64,000 bases of DNA from Motacilla alba alba (taxonomy: Eukaryota; Chordata; Aves; Passeriformes; Motacillidae): contig NC_052032.1 of the NCBI RefSeq assembly GCF_015832195.1, forward strand, positions 2,486,618-2,550,617. Direction: 5' to 3'. The notes under the pieces are model-generated. The model was not told the DNA's origin. It saw only the letters and a program-made list of their open reading frames with translations, and did no database searches. The translations under genes were made by a program, and so were the position numbers. This document shows positions 13,401 through 28,400 of the stretch, piece by piece (the stretch's first letter is position 1; the number at the start of each line of letters is the position of its first letter).

Positions 13401-16400
13401 GCTGGTAGCTGGAGATGGACATTTCACTTCCTGGACCCCTCCCAAAATTTGGGAAACCTGGCTTGGAAGTGTGCAGAGAGGAGGCTGCACCAGGTGGTCT
13501 CAGGACCTTTTTGCTGGTTTGGAGATATGATGGGATTACCTGGTTGGGATGGGATTCATCCACCCTGGGCCTTTCAGGTGGCTTTTCCCATCTCTGTGGT
13601 CATCTGGTCTTTGGAAAAATTGGAAGTGCATCCAGGATATGGCTGCTGGGAGCAGCAGGAGGAAAACCTTCTTGGCATCTGCTCCTCTGGGTTTTCCAGA
13701 GGCTGGAGGAGATTCCCCACCTGGAGTAACCTGCAGGGTCAAACCAGCTGATTTTAGTTTAAAACCTGGCAGTCCCTGTGCTCACCACCACCACGTTTCT
13801 GACCTTTCCACATCCCAAACATTTCTGGTGTCCCAGGGCTGCAGGGCACCCATGGAGGAGCTGAATTTCACCAAACCCAGGAGAAGTGGGCTCTCTGCCT
13901 AACTTTCTACTGAAGTACTTCCTTATTTCCTACATGTTATCCTCAGCTTGTCCTTCCTCCCATGCACAGAGAATGAATTAAATAAATGAATTTAAAAAGT
14001 GGTTCATTGCTGCATCTTCCCAAGACAAGAAGAATGTCCTTAAAGCCAGCAAAAAGGGATTTCGGATTTTTTTTTTTAACATTTTGCTTTTCCCCCCTCA
14101 TTTTTCTTCCAGCAATCATCATTTTACCAACTCCTGCACGCGGGCTGGCCGGTGAGTGCTGCTTTGCTCACTCCGAGTTTGGATTTTTCCTTGTTGGCAG
14201 CTGTGTTCTCCCTGCTCCAAGCACTTGATGGGTTTTACCAATGTCTGTTGTTTTATTTTTTTAAATCCAGAGAAAACCTGGAGCTCCTGGACCCCCAGGA
14301 CATCCTGGGAAAACAGGAGCACCTGTAAGTACAAAAGCCCTGCTGTCCCTTTGGTGGCCTTGCTGCCACCCTGGCTGCCCTGGGGACACTTTCAGGGTGG
14401 ATGTCCCCAAGCACCCAGGCTGTAATTAGGAGCTCTGGGATTGGATTTCAAAGCAGCCTAATGGATTTCTTGTCTGCTTCCCCCTGAAACCTGGGATGCT
14501 TGATATCCAACTCCCAGGGCTGTCCTGGCAGCTGCAGCCCCTCAGCTCTGCCAGCTGAGCAGGGCTGGCTGCTTTTCCTGGGCCATCACGTTCCAGCCCT
14601 TGTTTTTGGGGAAGGGACCACGTGGATCCCTCCCAGAGGCACAAAAACAAGGCAGGGAAGGGCTGGGGCAGGATTTGTGTGGGGGGTCTCAGCCCCATCC
14701 CCACTGCCCTGGCATTGCTGGGTGATGCTTCCCCCCCATCTGGCCATAAAGCAAAGGAAAAGGCAAAATTCCCTGTCCTGAAATCCGTCAGGAGCCAAAG
14801 CAGTGGAAAAGTGGATCTGCTGCTGACTGCAAACCTGCCCTGGGCATGGTGGGCAGGGCGGGGGGGCCAGGGATGTGAATTCTCCCACTCTGCCCTTCCC
14901 AAGGTCACCTCTGGGCATTGCTGCTTGTCCTGCCAGCCTCCACAGGGCTCGGGGCAGGCTAGGGGGACACCCTGGGGACTCAGTCCCTGTTTGTGCACAG
15001 GGACCCTGCGGAGCACCGGGAGAGCCGGGGGAGAAAGGCCAGCGGGGGTACACGGTGAGTGAGGCTGTAGGGACACCTGGGACAGGTCCAATGTGCCCTC
15101 AGGGCTGCCCTGGGACCCTCAGCACCCCTGCCCCTCTTGGATCAGCCCCTGCCTGGGGGAGGGAGAGTCGAGATGGGCTTGGGGACAGTTTGGGAGTGGT
15201 GCGCCTGGACTGGAGTGATGGGATCGATGCCCTGGTCCCCTCCCTGCTGTGCCAGGCACGGGTGGCTCTGCTCAAAGTCATTCTCCTGCTGCTCCTCTTG
15301 TGCTGCAGCCCCAGGGATAGCTCAGTCACAGCTCAGCACAGCCCCTTTGGGTGCTGCACACCTCCAGGTGATGCCGTCCCAGACAGGTGTCCCAAATCAG
15401 CTCTCCCAAAGTCCTTTTGTCACCCTCTAGACCCCCCCCAGCTCTGCATGGGATGGGTGAGCTCTGTCTGTGCCCCTCCGTGGGGATCCTGATGGGATCC
15501 CATCTCCTCTGGGCTTGCCCAGCTCAGCTCCCTGTGGGATTTAGGTGTCCTGTGAGTACAAGGAGAGGACAGCAATGTCCCCCTCCCACATCCCTGCAGC
15601 TTTGCTCCACGCTGCCCTTCAGCCTGCCTGGACTCAGGACTGCACTGAGCTCAGGGGTGAAGGTGAAGCTTCAGCTGGTGATGGATCCTGGGCTGGGTCT
15701 GCTCTGACTCCTGCACGTGGGACAGGATCAGGAATGGCTTGGAGGCAGGAGCTGATGCAGGAGCTTTCACTCGACCTTCTCTCACTGCATTTCTTCTTCT
15801 CTGCCCTCTGTGTTGCTTCCTGCTGTACAATCCCTGGCTCCAACTATCCCAGGGATTTGGTGGAGAACCTGGAAAGATCCACGTGCCCCTGGATGCACAG
15901 AGCTTTGCCCCAGCTCCAGAGCCAGAGGCAGGCAGAGCTCAGAGTTTCCTTTACTGCTTTCATAATGTGGATATTTTAATTTTCCGTGCTTGGATTTTTC
16001 TCCCCAGGGGGAACCCGGGCTCCAGGGCTTGCCAGGACGTGTGGGACACCCCGGCTCTGATGGTTTCCCTGGCTTGGATGGCAAACCTGGGCCCTGGGGG
16101 CTGCCAGGGGAGCAGGTGAGCCATGGGCAGGCAGGGCCAGGGAAGGCTCAGGATCAGGGGGAGCTGGAGCTCCAAACCCCGGGCAGGAGACAGGAGCTCC
16201 TAAAGCTGCTCTTCCTTCTCTTGCCTCCTTCAGAATATTTATCCTCAGCCCCCAAACCAGGCAGGCCTGGATTAGTGCCTCGAGGTTTAGGTTTGCCAGG
16301 AATAAAAGGGTTGTGGGGCATCCCATGCAGGCATTAAGGGCTGGGCTATCCAGAGCTGCAGCTCCTGGGTGTGGTGGGTCTGAGCAGCAGGGCTGGGCTG

Positions 16401-19400
16401 CTGCACCTGGAGTGCCTCGTGGAAAATAACTGCAAATCCTGGAATGGCTTGGGCGGGAAGGGACCTTAAAAATCATCTGATTCCACCCCGTGCCGTGGGC
16501 AGGGACACCTTCCACTAAACCAGGGTGCTCTGAGCCCTAGAGGGCTCAAAACTGGGAGGATGACCAGGAAATAAGAGTAATTCCAGAATGCCTGCATAGT
16601 ATCCACTCCAGGAATCTGGTTCCTTGGTCCCTGCCCTTGTCCAGACCCCTGGCAGCAATCCTTGGGGAACACAGGCAATGCCCCTGGGCTGGGGAGCTTG
16701 CTCAGGGGGTTTAGAGGCCAGGGACTGGAGGGTGCTGCAAAGTTTGGGGCTCTCAGCTATTGTATTTGTGGGGAATGCCCTGACAAAGACAGGAATGAGG
16801 AATCTGACTCCATGTTCTCACAAGGCTAATTTATCATTTTATGGTACTATATTATATTAAAGGATACTGTATACTAAAGAATACAGAAAAGATACTTACA
16901 GAATGCTAAAAGCTAATAATGAAAACTCGTGACTCTCTCCAGAGTCCCGACACAGCTTGGCCCTGATTGGCCCAAGAGTGAAAACAACTCCCAGCAGATC
17001 CAATGAAACAATCACCTGTGGGTAACAATCCCCAAACACATTGCACACGAGCACAGCACAGGAGAAGCAAATGAGATAAGAATTGTTTTCCTTTTCTCTG
17101 AGGCTGCTCAGCTTCCCAGGAGAAAAACCCTGGGTGAAGGGATTTGTTCAGAGAATGTGAATGCCGCACTCAGCAGCTGCTGGGGAGCAGGGTGGGCACG
17201 GGTGGCAGCCCCTCAGTGCCCACCCTGCTCCTTCCTCCCTCTTCCCAGGGCCTCCAGGGCTTCCAGGGTGACCGAGGGCTGGCTGGGGACAAGGGAGAAG
17301 AGGTGAGTTGGCTCTGGCTTGCACAGCCACGGGCACAGTGAGGTGCCAGCCCCAGTCCCAGCAGTGCCAGCCCCAGCACCTGCTCCCAGTGCCAAACCCA
17401 ACACCTTTCATACTGGTTCCACTGGGACCAGCACTGCTCCTGCAGCTCCTCCCCTGGCTCCAGGGCTTTGGCAGCCAGGATAGAAAATGCCCATAAAACA
17501 GTGTATGCTGGTGGTTTGTCACCCTTTAATTTTTTAATTTTCCCATCACTTAGTCTTCTTCAGGCCAGCATTTTTAGAGCTGCCCAGGAGATTTCTGGGC
17601 TCCTCCAAGGTTTGATCATCCTGGCGGGTTTGAGACCTAATTTCTTCTTTTTGCAGTAACAGTCCCATGTGGGTTATCAGACCCCTGTCCTGGGCCACAC
17701 TTTGTGCCCTCCTGTCTGTGCAGAGCCCTGTGCCAGCCCTGTGTCACTGCTGTGGGTGACACCAGGAGCTGCAGGGAGGTGACATCATGCTGGGCACCAG
17801 CAGCCAGGCTTTGCCCCGTGTAGCATAACCATCCTCCTGTCCCACCCTGATTGTGTCCTTTGAGGCACAGCAGCCACGTTTTAACTCCTGGTGGCCCAGC
17901 AGGGGCTCATCCTTGTTCCCGTTTCATCCCTGTTCCATTTCAGGGTTTCTTGGGAGACCCTGGACCAGCTGGGGACAAAGGAGAGAAGGGAGTGAAGGTG
18001 AGGGTGGCTGTCCCTGCCCCTCACAGCCCTGCCCGGGTGGGCAGGGGTCTCTCCTTCCCTGCCACAGCCCCCCAGCCCCAGGTCCTGCTCTCCTCCATCA
18101 CTCAGGCTGCTCTTGGCTTTTCCAGGGGGTGAAGGGAGAGAATGGGCTGCCAGGTCCTGCAGGGCTCCAGGTGAGTTACCTGGGGAGCTGGAGGTGTCCC
18201 ACACCCTTCCCTCCATCCCCTTTTACTGACCCCTGTCCCTCTCTGTGATGTCCCCAAGCTCCAGCCCACGCTCTCCTGCCTTTGGCAGAGCCCTGGTGGT
18301 CTCTGTGGTGTCCCTGCCCCTCCTGTGAGGGGGGGACAAAGGCATTGTCACCTCAGGGTGCTGACACCTCATTCCTGGCTTCTCTCCCAGGGGTTGGCAG
18401 GGCTGAAGGGTGCCATGGGCTTGCAGGGCCCTGCAGGGCCGGAGGTGAGTGCATTTCCCTTTCTGTGCCACCCAACGGGGTGCAGGAGCTGGGGGTTCCC
18501 ACTGGGAAGAGGGGTCTGAGCAGGGCTTTTCATCCAGGCACGCTGGGGCCTTGCCTCCAGCATTTCCCATCCCTGTTCTGGCTGGGAACGAGGAGAAATG
18601 AAGAGAAATGAGCTTTTCCAGAGCACTGGGATTTATTTTAGGTGGCCACCTCCGGCTGAGATGAATCCCAGGCTGGCAGCTCCTGGTTTTTCCAGGCTGC
18701 TCTCAGCAGATGGACAGCTCAGTGCTCCCACATAAATGGGGGACATCCTGTCCAGAAAAGGGCTGGAAAAGGATTTGAAAGGAAAACTGAAGGGGTTTGG
18801 TGGTGAATGGATGAATTCTGCAACATGAAAGGGAGCTGGGGTTGGTCAGCAAATGTCCGAGGGGGCATCCAGCAGCTGATGCCAAGAAATGTGAAAATGA
18901 TGTGAAGAAAAAGGGGGATTTGGGCTGAAGGAGAGAATCAAAGCAAAAAGTGGCATTTTTTTCTCTCCTGCTGCAGGGAGAAGCTGGCTCAGTGGGTGCC
19001 CCAGGCCCTGCTGGTCCCATGGTGAGTCTCAGGGTTTGATACAGATGGATGTTGAGGCAGCAGAGCTGCTGCTGCCCAGAGTGGCACCTTGTTGCCCCCT
19101 TGTTCTAATTTACACCTAAAAATGCTGCATTTGGTTAAAACCATCCCTGCTAGAGGGGGGAGGATTGCAAAAGAACCCACTGTGTTAAAGCTCACCAGTA
19201 AAGCCCCCCAGCATCCCCGGGACGCTCAGGAGTCCCTGTCCCCCATCCTCTGTGGGGCTGAGCAGGGCCTTGCCTTGCAGGGAGAGCCCGGCCAGCCAGG
19301 ATCCGTGGGGTGCCGAGGCATCAATGGCTCTCAGGTGGGTGTGTCCCGGTGCCCATCCTTTGTTCTTCTTCTTTGATTCTTCTTCATCCTTTGTTCTTTG

Positions 19401-22400
19401 TTCATCCTTTGTTCTTTGGGTCCCTGCTCTCACCCCACCCCTGCCCTGCTCTGCTCTCTCCACAGGGGGAATTGGGCCCTCCTGGGATGGCCGGGCCTCG
19501 TGGCCCCAGGGTAGGTGATCCCCGGGATGGAGTGTCCCGGGGTGGGTGTCCCTGGATGGGGGTGTCCCAGGGTGGGGTGCCCCGGGATGGGGCTTGCCTG
19601 GGATGGGGCGTCCCAGGGTGGGAGGCTGTCCCAGGCTCATCCAGCCTGGAGTGGTCTCCTCCAGCTGGGATATGATCCCAAGCCATCCCAAAAGCTGCAG
19701 AGGCTGGCTGAGGGGTGGGAATCCTTTCTGTAGCCCTTCGTGTGCCATAAGCTGGGAACTCTGGAGCTCCTCAGCAGCTGGGAGTTCCCAGGAGAGGGTT
19801 TGATCCTAATGGCAGCTCCCTGTCCCCCCTCTGCAGGGACCCCATGGCTTGCAGGGCAGGCGTGGTCCCCCTGGCCCCAGGGGCTCTCCGGTGAGTGGGG
19901 CTGTCCTGGGCTGGGTGCATCCCCCCAGTTCTCTTCCAGGAGCTGCTGGGGTTTGTCCCCCATGTATTTGAGAACTGGATGGGAAAGCCTTGACCTTGGG
20001 GCTCCTTGTGGCTGCCCAGGAGCAGGTGGGTGGGAAGGGCTGTGTCCCCTGGGTGTGACATTGTCCCTGAGGCGTGAGGCAGCTCCTGGGCAGGTTCCTG
20101 TGGGCTGGGGTCTCATCCACAGAGCAGGACAAGGAACAACATCCCTCTTCTGCTTTTGCTTTTCCCAGGGTCCAGCAGGGCTGGAGGGATCCTCTGGTCC
20201 CAAAGGAGACACAGTAAGAGCATTTTTTGGGACTGTGCTGGGGATAAAGCCCAGGCTGGAGAGATTTTCCTGGAAGGACCTGACATGTGGGGTTGAGGGG
20301 GTCCCTGTCCCTGATTTTGGAGGGGAGAGGGGGCAGCACTTCCAGCTGACCTCCCAAATGCCACTGGGTCACCCTGGGATGGGGACATGGAGGGGCTGGG
20401 TGCTCTGATGAGAGCTCCCTTCACTCTGCCCTGGGACAGGCACAGGAGCCTGGGAACGGCTGGGGCTGGGCCAGGGCAGCTCAGGCTGAGCTCAGGGCAA
20501 GGTTCTTCCCCCAGAGGGTGCTGGCACTGCCCAGGCTCCCCAGGGAATGGGCACGGCCCCGAGGCTGCCAGAGCTCCAGGAGCCTTTGGCCAGTGCTGCC
20601 AGGGATGCCCAGGGTGGGGTTGCTGGGGGGTCTGGGCAGGGCAGGGGGGGCTGGGTGAACCTGGTGGGTCCCTTCCAGCTCAGGACATTCTGTGATTCCA
20701 GAATTCCTCTTGCAGGGTACAGCCGGTGCCCCTGGGGTGAGGGGACAGCTGGGACAGCAGGGCCCTGGGGTGAGTGCATGGGAAGGGGGTGGCTGGATGT
20801 GGGGTGCTCTCATCTATAGTAGAAACAGGCAATCCCCCAGCCAGATTGATTCAGAGGGCATGATTCAGAGCACTGAACAATTGCTTTATTAAACTATATT
20901 TTATTACATGATCACTATATTAAAACTATACTACAGAAAGACCCGTGACTGTCTGAGGCAGCCAGGAGGACACAGCTTTGAGTGACTGGCTCATCACTCA
21001 AAACAACTTTCACCGGTGTCCAATTAACCAAATCACTTTCAGTAAACAATCTCCATAACACATTCCACATGTGCAAAAACAGGAGCAGTGAATAGAGATA
21101 AGAATTGTTTTCTCTTCTTCTCTTTGTACTTCTCATTGCCTTCCCAGGAAAAATCCTTGGGGAGTTGTGCCTGCTGCTCTCTGTGAAGAGAGCTGTGGCC
21201 ACACTCATCCTCCCCCTCACAGCCCCACAGAATCCTGCAGGGACTGCCCTGTTTCCCCAGCTTCCCACAGGGCTGCTGGAGGTGCCAGCCACGTCCCTGT
21301 GGCCACTGTCCCCATCCCCAAAGCTCCTCTGCTCCTCCTGCTTTCAGGCACCTCCATTTTTATTCTTTCCCTGTGGATTTATCAGCAGAGATGGCCCAGC
21401 CCTGCTGATCCCTTCCCTGGGACACTCTTTTCCCAAGTGGTTTGGGTGCTCCAGAGGCTTGGGACAGCCTGACCTTCCTCCTGCCTGGCCCAGGTGTCCC
21501 TTTCTGTGTCCTGGGACCCCAACCCACAGTGCTGAGAACTGGGGCTAGAATGAGATGAGGGGTGGGATGTGGGGGTGCCTTTCGGAGTCGAACAAGGACC
21601 TCACCCTCATCTTAGGGGCAGCCTTGGGAGGGTTTGTGACTCTTCTGGTCCCTTTTTGGGGAACAAATCCCACTGGAGCATCTCAGCATCAACCCTGCAG
21701 AGCCAAAGGGGTGCCCCCCATTTCCCATCCCATCCCATCCCTGTGCTGTGGGTGGGTGGTCGCCTCCAGGAGCACGTGCAATACTTCCCTTTGTGTTTTT
21801 CTTTTTTAACTTGGATTCTCTGTCTCTCTGAAGGGTTTTCTTGGCCTGCCAGGTGCAAAAGGCACCCAAGGAGAGCAGGTGAGTGATGGCATCCATGGGA
21901 TCCTGCTGTGGAAGCAGGAGAGCTGTGGCAGAGCAGCCCAAACCTGCAGCTCTGTGTATTTTATGTGTGCCTGGACTTGATGTTTGAGAAGGTGCCAGCT
22001 GGAGCTGTCTGGGGAGGCAGAGCTGAGCTTGGGCTCCTTTTGCTGGAATTTTCAGGCCTGGGAGTGTCCTGAGGGGTCACCTGCCTTTGGGAGCTCAGGG
22101 AAGTGGGAATGCTTTGGCCTGGGTTATGGAACACAGCAGTGAGGATGAGACACTTGGCACTGTTTTGGTGGTGCCAGAGATGCCAGCTGGGAGCTGGCAC
22201 TGGCATGGGCTGCTGGGCTTGGTTTGGTGGGGATTGACCCCAAAAGCCCTGGAGCCAGATCCAGCAGGTCCCTGCTCCCAGCTCCGAAGGGCCCATCCAG
22301 ACGAAAGCCCTGACTGGAGCAGGGCAAAATTCCCTTTATTTGGTGCCAGCATCAGACACAGCTTGCACCAGGGGCTTCTCACTGTAACCCCCACTGCTGC

Positions 22401-25400
22401 TGCTCTTGCAGGGCTGCCGAGGTCCGGGAGGAGCCAAGGGAGATTTGGGAGCCAAAGGAGGCAAGGTACTGATTCCCAAGCCTGTGGTGCCTCCAAATGC
22501 CACCTGGAAGCCCCTGGTCACCCTGCAGAAGCGACATGGAGGGGCTGGGTGCTGGAATGAGAGCCCTCTGCACTCTGGGACAGGAACAGGAGCCAGGGAA
22601 CGGCCGGGGCTGGGCCAGGGCAGCTCAGGCTGGAGCTCAGGGCAAGGTTCTTCCCCTCAGAGGGTGCTGGCACTGCCCAGGCTCCCCAGGGAATGGGCTC
22701 ATGGAGCTGCTCCCTCTGTTGCTCAGATGTGCTTTACCCAGCTGTGGGTGGCTGAGGCTGCCCAAGGACCCCGGGCCCTGCTGGGTTTTGGAGTCTGTGA
22801 CAGCCAGGCAGCTCATTCTGTGCTGATCCCACCACCTGAGCCACCTGTCACTGCTCCATCTCGCTTTGGCTGTTTAAACAATGAATTTCCCCATTGCTGG
22901 TGGCCCAGGGACGCCGGGGGAGGAGGGTTTGGGGAGCTCACCCATGCCACTGTTGGGTTCTCCATGGGAATTCCTGCCTGTGGATCAGGGAATTGCTGTC
23001 CCTGCTTTGTGACATTCTGTGTTTTGTTCCTCCAAGGGCCCACGAGGAGCACAAGGAGCAAAAGGCCCTCCAGGAGCCCGGGGCCAGGGGGGCTTGCAGG
23101 GCTTCCCCGGCCCCCGAGGGGCTGCAGGGCCACGGGGACCTGACGTGAGTGGCACTGCTGGGCTGGAGTGTCATGGGGGGAGCACACGTGTGACCTGTGT
23201 CACAGCGTGGGGACAGTCCTGAGGGGGGCAGGCAGAGCAGATCCTAATGGATCCCTTTAACAGCATCGGGGAGCTTGGTCCAGAGCCACAGCCTTGGGGC
23301 TGCAGGCGCCCCCAGCACCCAAAGCGAGCTGTGCTCTGCCTGCTCCACACCTCTTCACCCCAAAATTCACTGCTGGGTTCAGAGATGCCCAAGCAGGCTC
23401 AGGCAGAGGATTGCCAGCCCTCCCCAGCTGCCTCAGCCCAGCAGCTCTGCAGGATCCTGCTGAGTCCCCACTCTGGGTCAGCTCCTTTGCAGCTTTTGGG
23501 AGCAGAGGGTTCGTGGATTGCTCATTTTGTGCCCCTCTCTGACTCCTGCCAGGCTCCTGGAACCTGTGCTGGCAGCCTGAAGGGCTTTGGGAATGCTTCT
23601 TCCTGCAGTGTGTGCTCTGAGAGAGCTGTCTGGGAGACTGAAGCCACCTCCAGACCCGTGTTTGAGGCTGGCTGCTGATCCCTAGTCATTCCCAGCTTCT
23701 CAGGAAAAGGAGGATTATTTTCCCACCCACCTTTGCAGTCTGCAGGGGATGCCCTCCCACTCCCAGGGCTTTTGGGATACCTTCCTGGATCTGCTCTCCA
23801 GGATGAGTAACAGCTCCTCCACCTCTCAGGAGCTGGGGATGCAGCAGGAATCCTCTCCTGCCTTGTCCACCCTCCGGGCAGCGCTGCTGGCACCGGGGCT
23901 GGAGCAGGCAGCAGCCGTGGCACAGCAGTCCTTGGAATTGCCTTTAATTTGTCCACCAGGAAACAAAAATATCCAGATGTGTTGCTTTGGGCCACACCAA
24001 ACTGCCGAGACTTTTCTTTCTGCCTGGTTTTTAACCCTGGGGGGTCGGGGAAGTCCCCATTCCCACCAAAGCTCAGCTGGTGCCATTTATTAATGTCACC
24101 TCTGGTCACACTGATGGTGTTTTTCCCTACACCAGCAGCAGACTGGTGACTCCCCCGGGATCTGAGGCTGTGTTTTCCCTGGATGATTCCTCCCCTCTCT
24201 CCTGGCAGGGGGAAGAAGGTCAGATTGGCCCTGCAGGGCTAAACAGCAGCGAGGGACCCAAGGTCAGCGCCGGAATTTGCTGCTTTCCCATGGGCTGCCC
24301 ACTGCCTTGCATGGCAAACAGGGATGTGCCCACCGTGCCAGGGTCCCAGCACCCAGGGGCACCATCCTGGGGAGGGTCTCCAGCCTCTCAGCCCCTCCCT
24401 GTGCATGGCATCCCCGTCACCTGCCCCTGTAGATGTGCAATGTCTGTGTTTTCCTTTGTGTGGATTTTAGGGATGCCAAGGACCTGATGGCCCCAAGGGA
24501 ACCCCAGGACCACGGGGAGCCCGGGTAACTAATGGGGTGCTGGAATTTGGATCTTGGAGCATCTTTGCCTGTGGGGGATTGAAACAAGCCTGGACTGAAA
24601 CATCCCTCCCTTGGCTTGGGATGTGCTGGGGCAGAGCACATCCTTCAGGCACAAGATTTTCCTCCAAATCTGCAGCTTTGCTGCTGGCAGAGGGATGGTT
24701 TTGTAACTCCTGGTGTTTTGCAGGGCCGTGTGGGGCAGCGTGGGCTGGTTGGAGTGCCTGGACTGCCTGTAAGTAGAGGATATCCCATGTCCCTGTGCTG
24801 CCATGGGGAGCTCTTGGCTCTGGAACATGGGAGCAGCATCCTGGCATGTGGCCAGACCAGAGGGTCAGGAATTTGAGCAGGAAAAGCTGGGGATGAGCAG
24901 CTCAGGCTGTGGCATGTTGCATTTTGACAAACCACCTGCCCAACGCCACGACTTCTCCAGAACGCTGAGCACAGAAATTTCCAGGAAAGAACTTTATAAG
25001 GAAGCTCTGTTATTCAGAGCTGAGGCTGGTGAAGGAGCCAGGAATAAATAGCTGGGGCAGGAGGAGGGAAAACCCAGCTGAGGTGTTCCTGGTGGAACAG
25101 CTTCCCTCCCACGTGGATGTTATTTCCCATCCCAAGGTGGGATGGAGCAGGGAGGAGCTGCCGGAGCTGCGTGGGATGAGCTGTGCACTGAGGAATCCAC
25201 AGCTCCACAGGCAGTGCCACTGCTGATGTCCCCCACTGTCACCCTGAGGGGTGGCTCTGGAGCAGGAGGAGCCCTTGTGGGGCCACCCTGAGCCAAAACT
25301 CTCCTTGCAGGGCTCGCGGGGTGTGCCGGGAGCGGAGGGCGCAGAAGGAAAGCCTGGTACACAGGTTCCCATCCTACATCTGTACTTGCCTGGGGACGGG

Positions 25401-28400
25401 GGGCTGGCACGTGTGGACAGGGGCAGCTGAGCCCATGGGGACACCCCACAACCTCCCATCCCGTGGCTGTGTGGGACAAGACCTTGATACCATCAGTGGG
25501 GTCCCTTCCTGTCTCCCATCCTGTGGCTGTGTGGGACAAGACCTTGATACCATCAGAGGGGACACTTCCCAACCTCCCATCCCCATGTGGCTGTGTGGGA
25601 TATGGGACAAGACCTTGATACCATGGACTTTGCCATGATGGGGACTGGGAGATGCTGTTCTGCTTCCTCATCCTCATCCTTCTCCTGCAGGGCCACCCAG
25701 GGATCGTGGGCAGCCCAGGCAGGAGGGGACCACTGGTGAGTAGAGCTGATTTCTGGCTTTCCATCCCGCTGCTCAGCTTTATCCCTTTGGGAATGTGCCT
25801 CCAAAGCATGTCCATGGGCAGCTGGAGGGTGCTCCTCTGGGAATCCTGCTGAGGGGGGAAGGATTGGGAAGAGGGCAGTGGGATTTCCCACCCCTGGCAT
25901 TGCTAGCCTGAACAGATCCAGCAGCAAGACTGGGGCTGGCAGCAGGTTTTCCCCTCTGCAGGATATCATATATTGATCTTCACTCTGAAATTTAAAAAAA
26001 TCATTAAAAAATAAAAAATCTGGTGTGTCTCTCAAAAGAGTGGATGAAAACTGGGTCAGAGACACACCTGAGTGCTGCCAGCACCACACAGAGTGTCTGG
26101 GGGCACGAGTGGGTGCTGTGTCTGTCCACACACACCTGTGGTGATTCCATGAGGAACCCAGGAGCTGGATTTTAAGGAAAATCCCCAGTGCTGCCTTGAC
26201 CAGGCTAGGCCCTTCACCTGTGCTTTGGGTGGGGCTCAAACCTGGGGCTGAGTCTCCCCATCCTCCTCTCCTGCCCTCCCTCCATGGCTCCTCTGCTGCC
26301 CTTCCCTCCAGGGATTTGCTGGTTTGCCGGGGGGCCGTGGGCACGCTGGAACTCCTGGATCAACAGTAAGGAAAAAAAAAATGTTCTGCATGAACTGTGT
26401 GATTTTCTAGGTGGGATGTCAGCGGCGCTGGTGCTGCTGGTGGGGAATGTGGGACTTTCCTTGGGAATCAAGGCATCTGTAGGACCTGGTCTTAGCTGCT
26501 TGATAAAAGACATTAAAAAGCCTCAGTGGTGGAAATAACTGGGGCTAGGGAAGAGCAGCATCATTCCCCCAGGGAATCAGCCTGCTCCAGGAACTGTGCA
26601 GCCTCCCTGAGCCTGGCAGGGTGTCCATGGGGAATGGCAGCTCATGGAAATCCTCCATGGCTGAGCAGGAGCTAGCTCTGGGTGCAGGGAGGAGATCCCA
26701 GTGGCAGAGGGTGGCACAGGTTCAGGGGAGGGTGCTGGCACTGCCCAGGCTCCCCAGGGAATGGGCACGGCCCCGAGGCTGCCAGAGCTCCAGGAGCCTT
26801 TGGCCAGCGCTGCCAGGGATGCCCAGGGTGGGGTTGCTGGGGGGTCTGGGCAGGGCAGGGGCTGGGCTGGGTGATCCTGGGGGGTCCCTCCCAATTCAGT
26901 GACCTGGGATGGAGACCTGGAACAGCTCCTCCCTGAGAGCACTCAGCTGGGCTTGGTGGTGACATTGAGAGCAAGGATTGTCACCTGCCCTGGTGACAGC
27001 CCTGCCAGCCATGGGGACCAGTGTGCAGGAGCCACCAGGACCAGCCACAATGGCCGAGTTTGCCCCCTGTGACCGTGTTGGCCCAGGTGATCCCTGGCCA
27101 TGAGCTCAGGGGCAGCAGTGGGGGCTCAGCAGGGCTCATCTCCTCCCAGCCTTTGACTGACACCTCCTCCCCAAATAATCCCAAAGGGCTCTCCAGGAAA
27201 GCCTGGACCTGATGGAGACCCGGGTTGCTTGGGCCCAAAGGTGAGACCTGGGCTTTGGGGGGCTGGCTGGGGGAGTGATGGTGGTGAACTGCCCCCAGAG
27301 GCTCTGAGCTGCTCTGGGGGGGATCCATGGACTCAGCCCAGGGGCTCCTCAGATCCTGTGGGATCACTGAGGAAGGGAGGGGGCCTGACTGCATCCCAGG
27401 AGTGGGGGTTTGCTAATTCTCCTGTTTTGCCTACCAGGGGCTGCCTGGGAAGCCCGGCTTGGAGGGGCCCCAAGGACCCGTGGGCACCTATGTAAGTGGT
27501 GGAGCTGCCACGGAGGGGACACGGCAGTGACCAGACTGGGAGGAGGCTGCAGCAGCCTCCAGCTGGGCACTCACCACCCTCCCAGGGCTCCTGCCTTTCC
27601 CTCAGCCACCTTCTCCCAAAAATATAGCGACGCCAGGCAGCTGCAGCTGCCTCCTAACCCCAAGCTGTTCCCAGGGCTATCCAGGACCTGCTGGAGACCG
27701 CGGGAGGTTGGGACGCAGGGGAGACAAGGTAGGGATGGGACACACCCTCCAGCACTGGGAGCACTGGAAGCATTTTTGGGATGAGTTTCGAAGCCAGTGG
27801 ATGGGTTTGGAGGTGTCCACAGTCTCCACCAGCCATGGTGGGAGGAGAACAGCTGGATCTGCCTCCCACAGCAGGTGATCCATTGGCACTCCAGCACCTC
27901 CTCTGCCCAAACACCTTTGGATTGTTCTAAGAGCTGGTTTTTGTTTGTTTTGTTGTGATTTTAAAGAATTTTTACATTAAAACATTCAGAAGAAAGGAAA
28001 TCTTTCTTGCCTCCTAACAGGGAGAAAGGGGAGCTCAAGGTCCACCAGGATTTCCAGGAAAAGCTGGTCCAAAGGTAAGCACTGTTTGCTGCTGTTCTGG
28101 GCAGCTCCAGCCCCTGGAAAGCCCCAGGCAAGCTCTCTGTGCTGGGCTAGGGATGGGGAAAATGGGAAAGCTTTGCCATAGGGCGTGGAGACCCTGAGAG
28201 GCATTCCCTGGGTTAGGGAGACACAAGAAGCTTCCCTCAAAAGCTGCTCGACCCCATTGGCTCCTTCCCCTTGTTCCTCTGTCCCTGAGCCACTCACTCC
28301 CTGTTCCCCCACTGGCCTCACCTTTGCACTGCCCCCCTGCCTCTGTTCAGCCCCAACTCTGGGTACACTGAACCCTGGGCTCCCCCCTGCCTCCTGCCTT

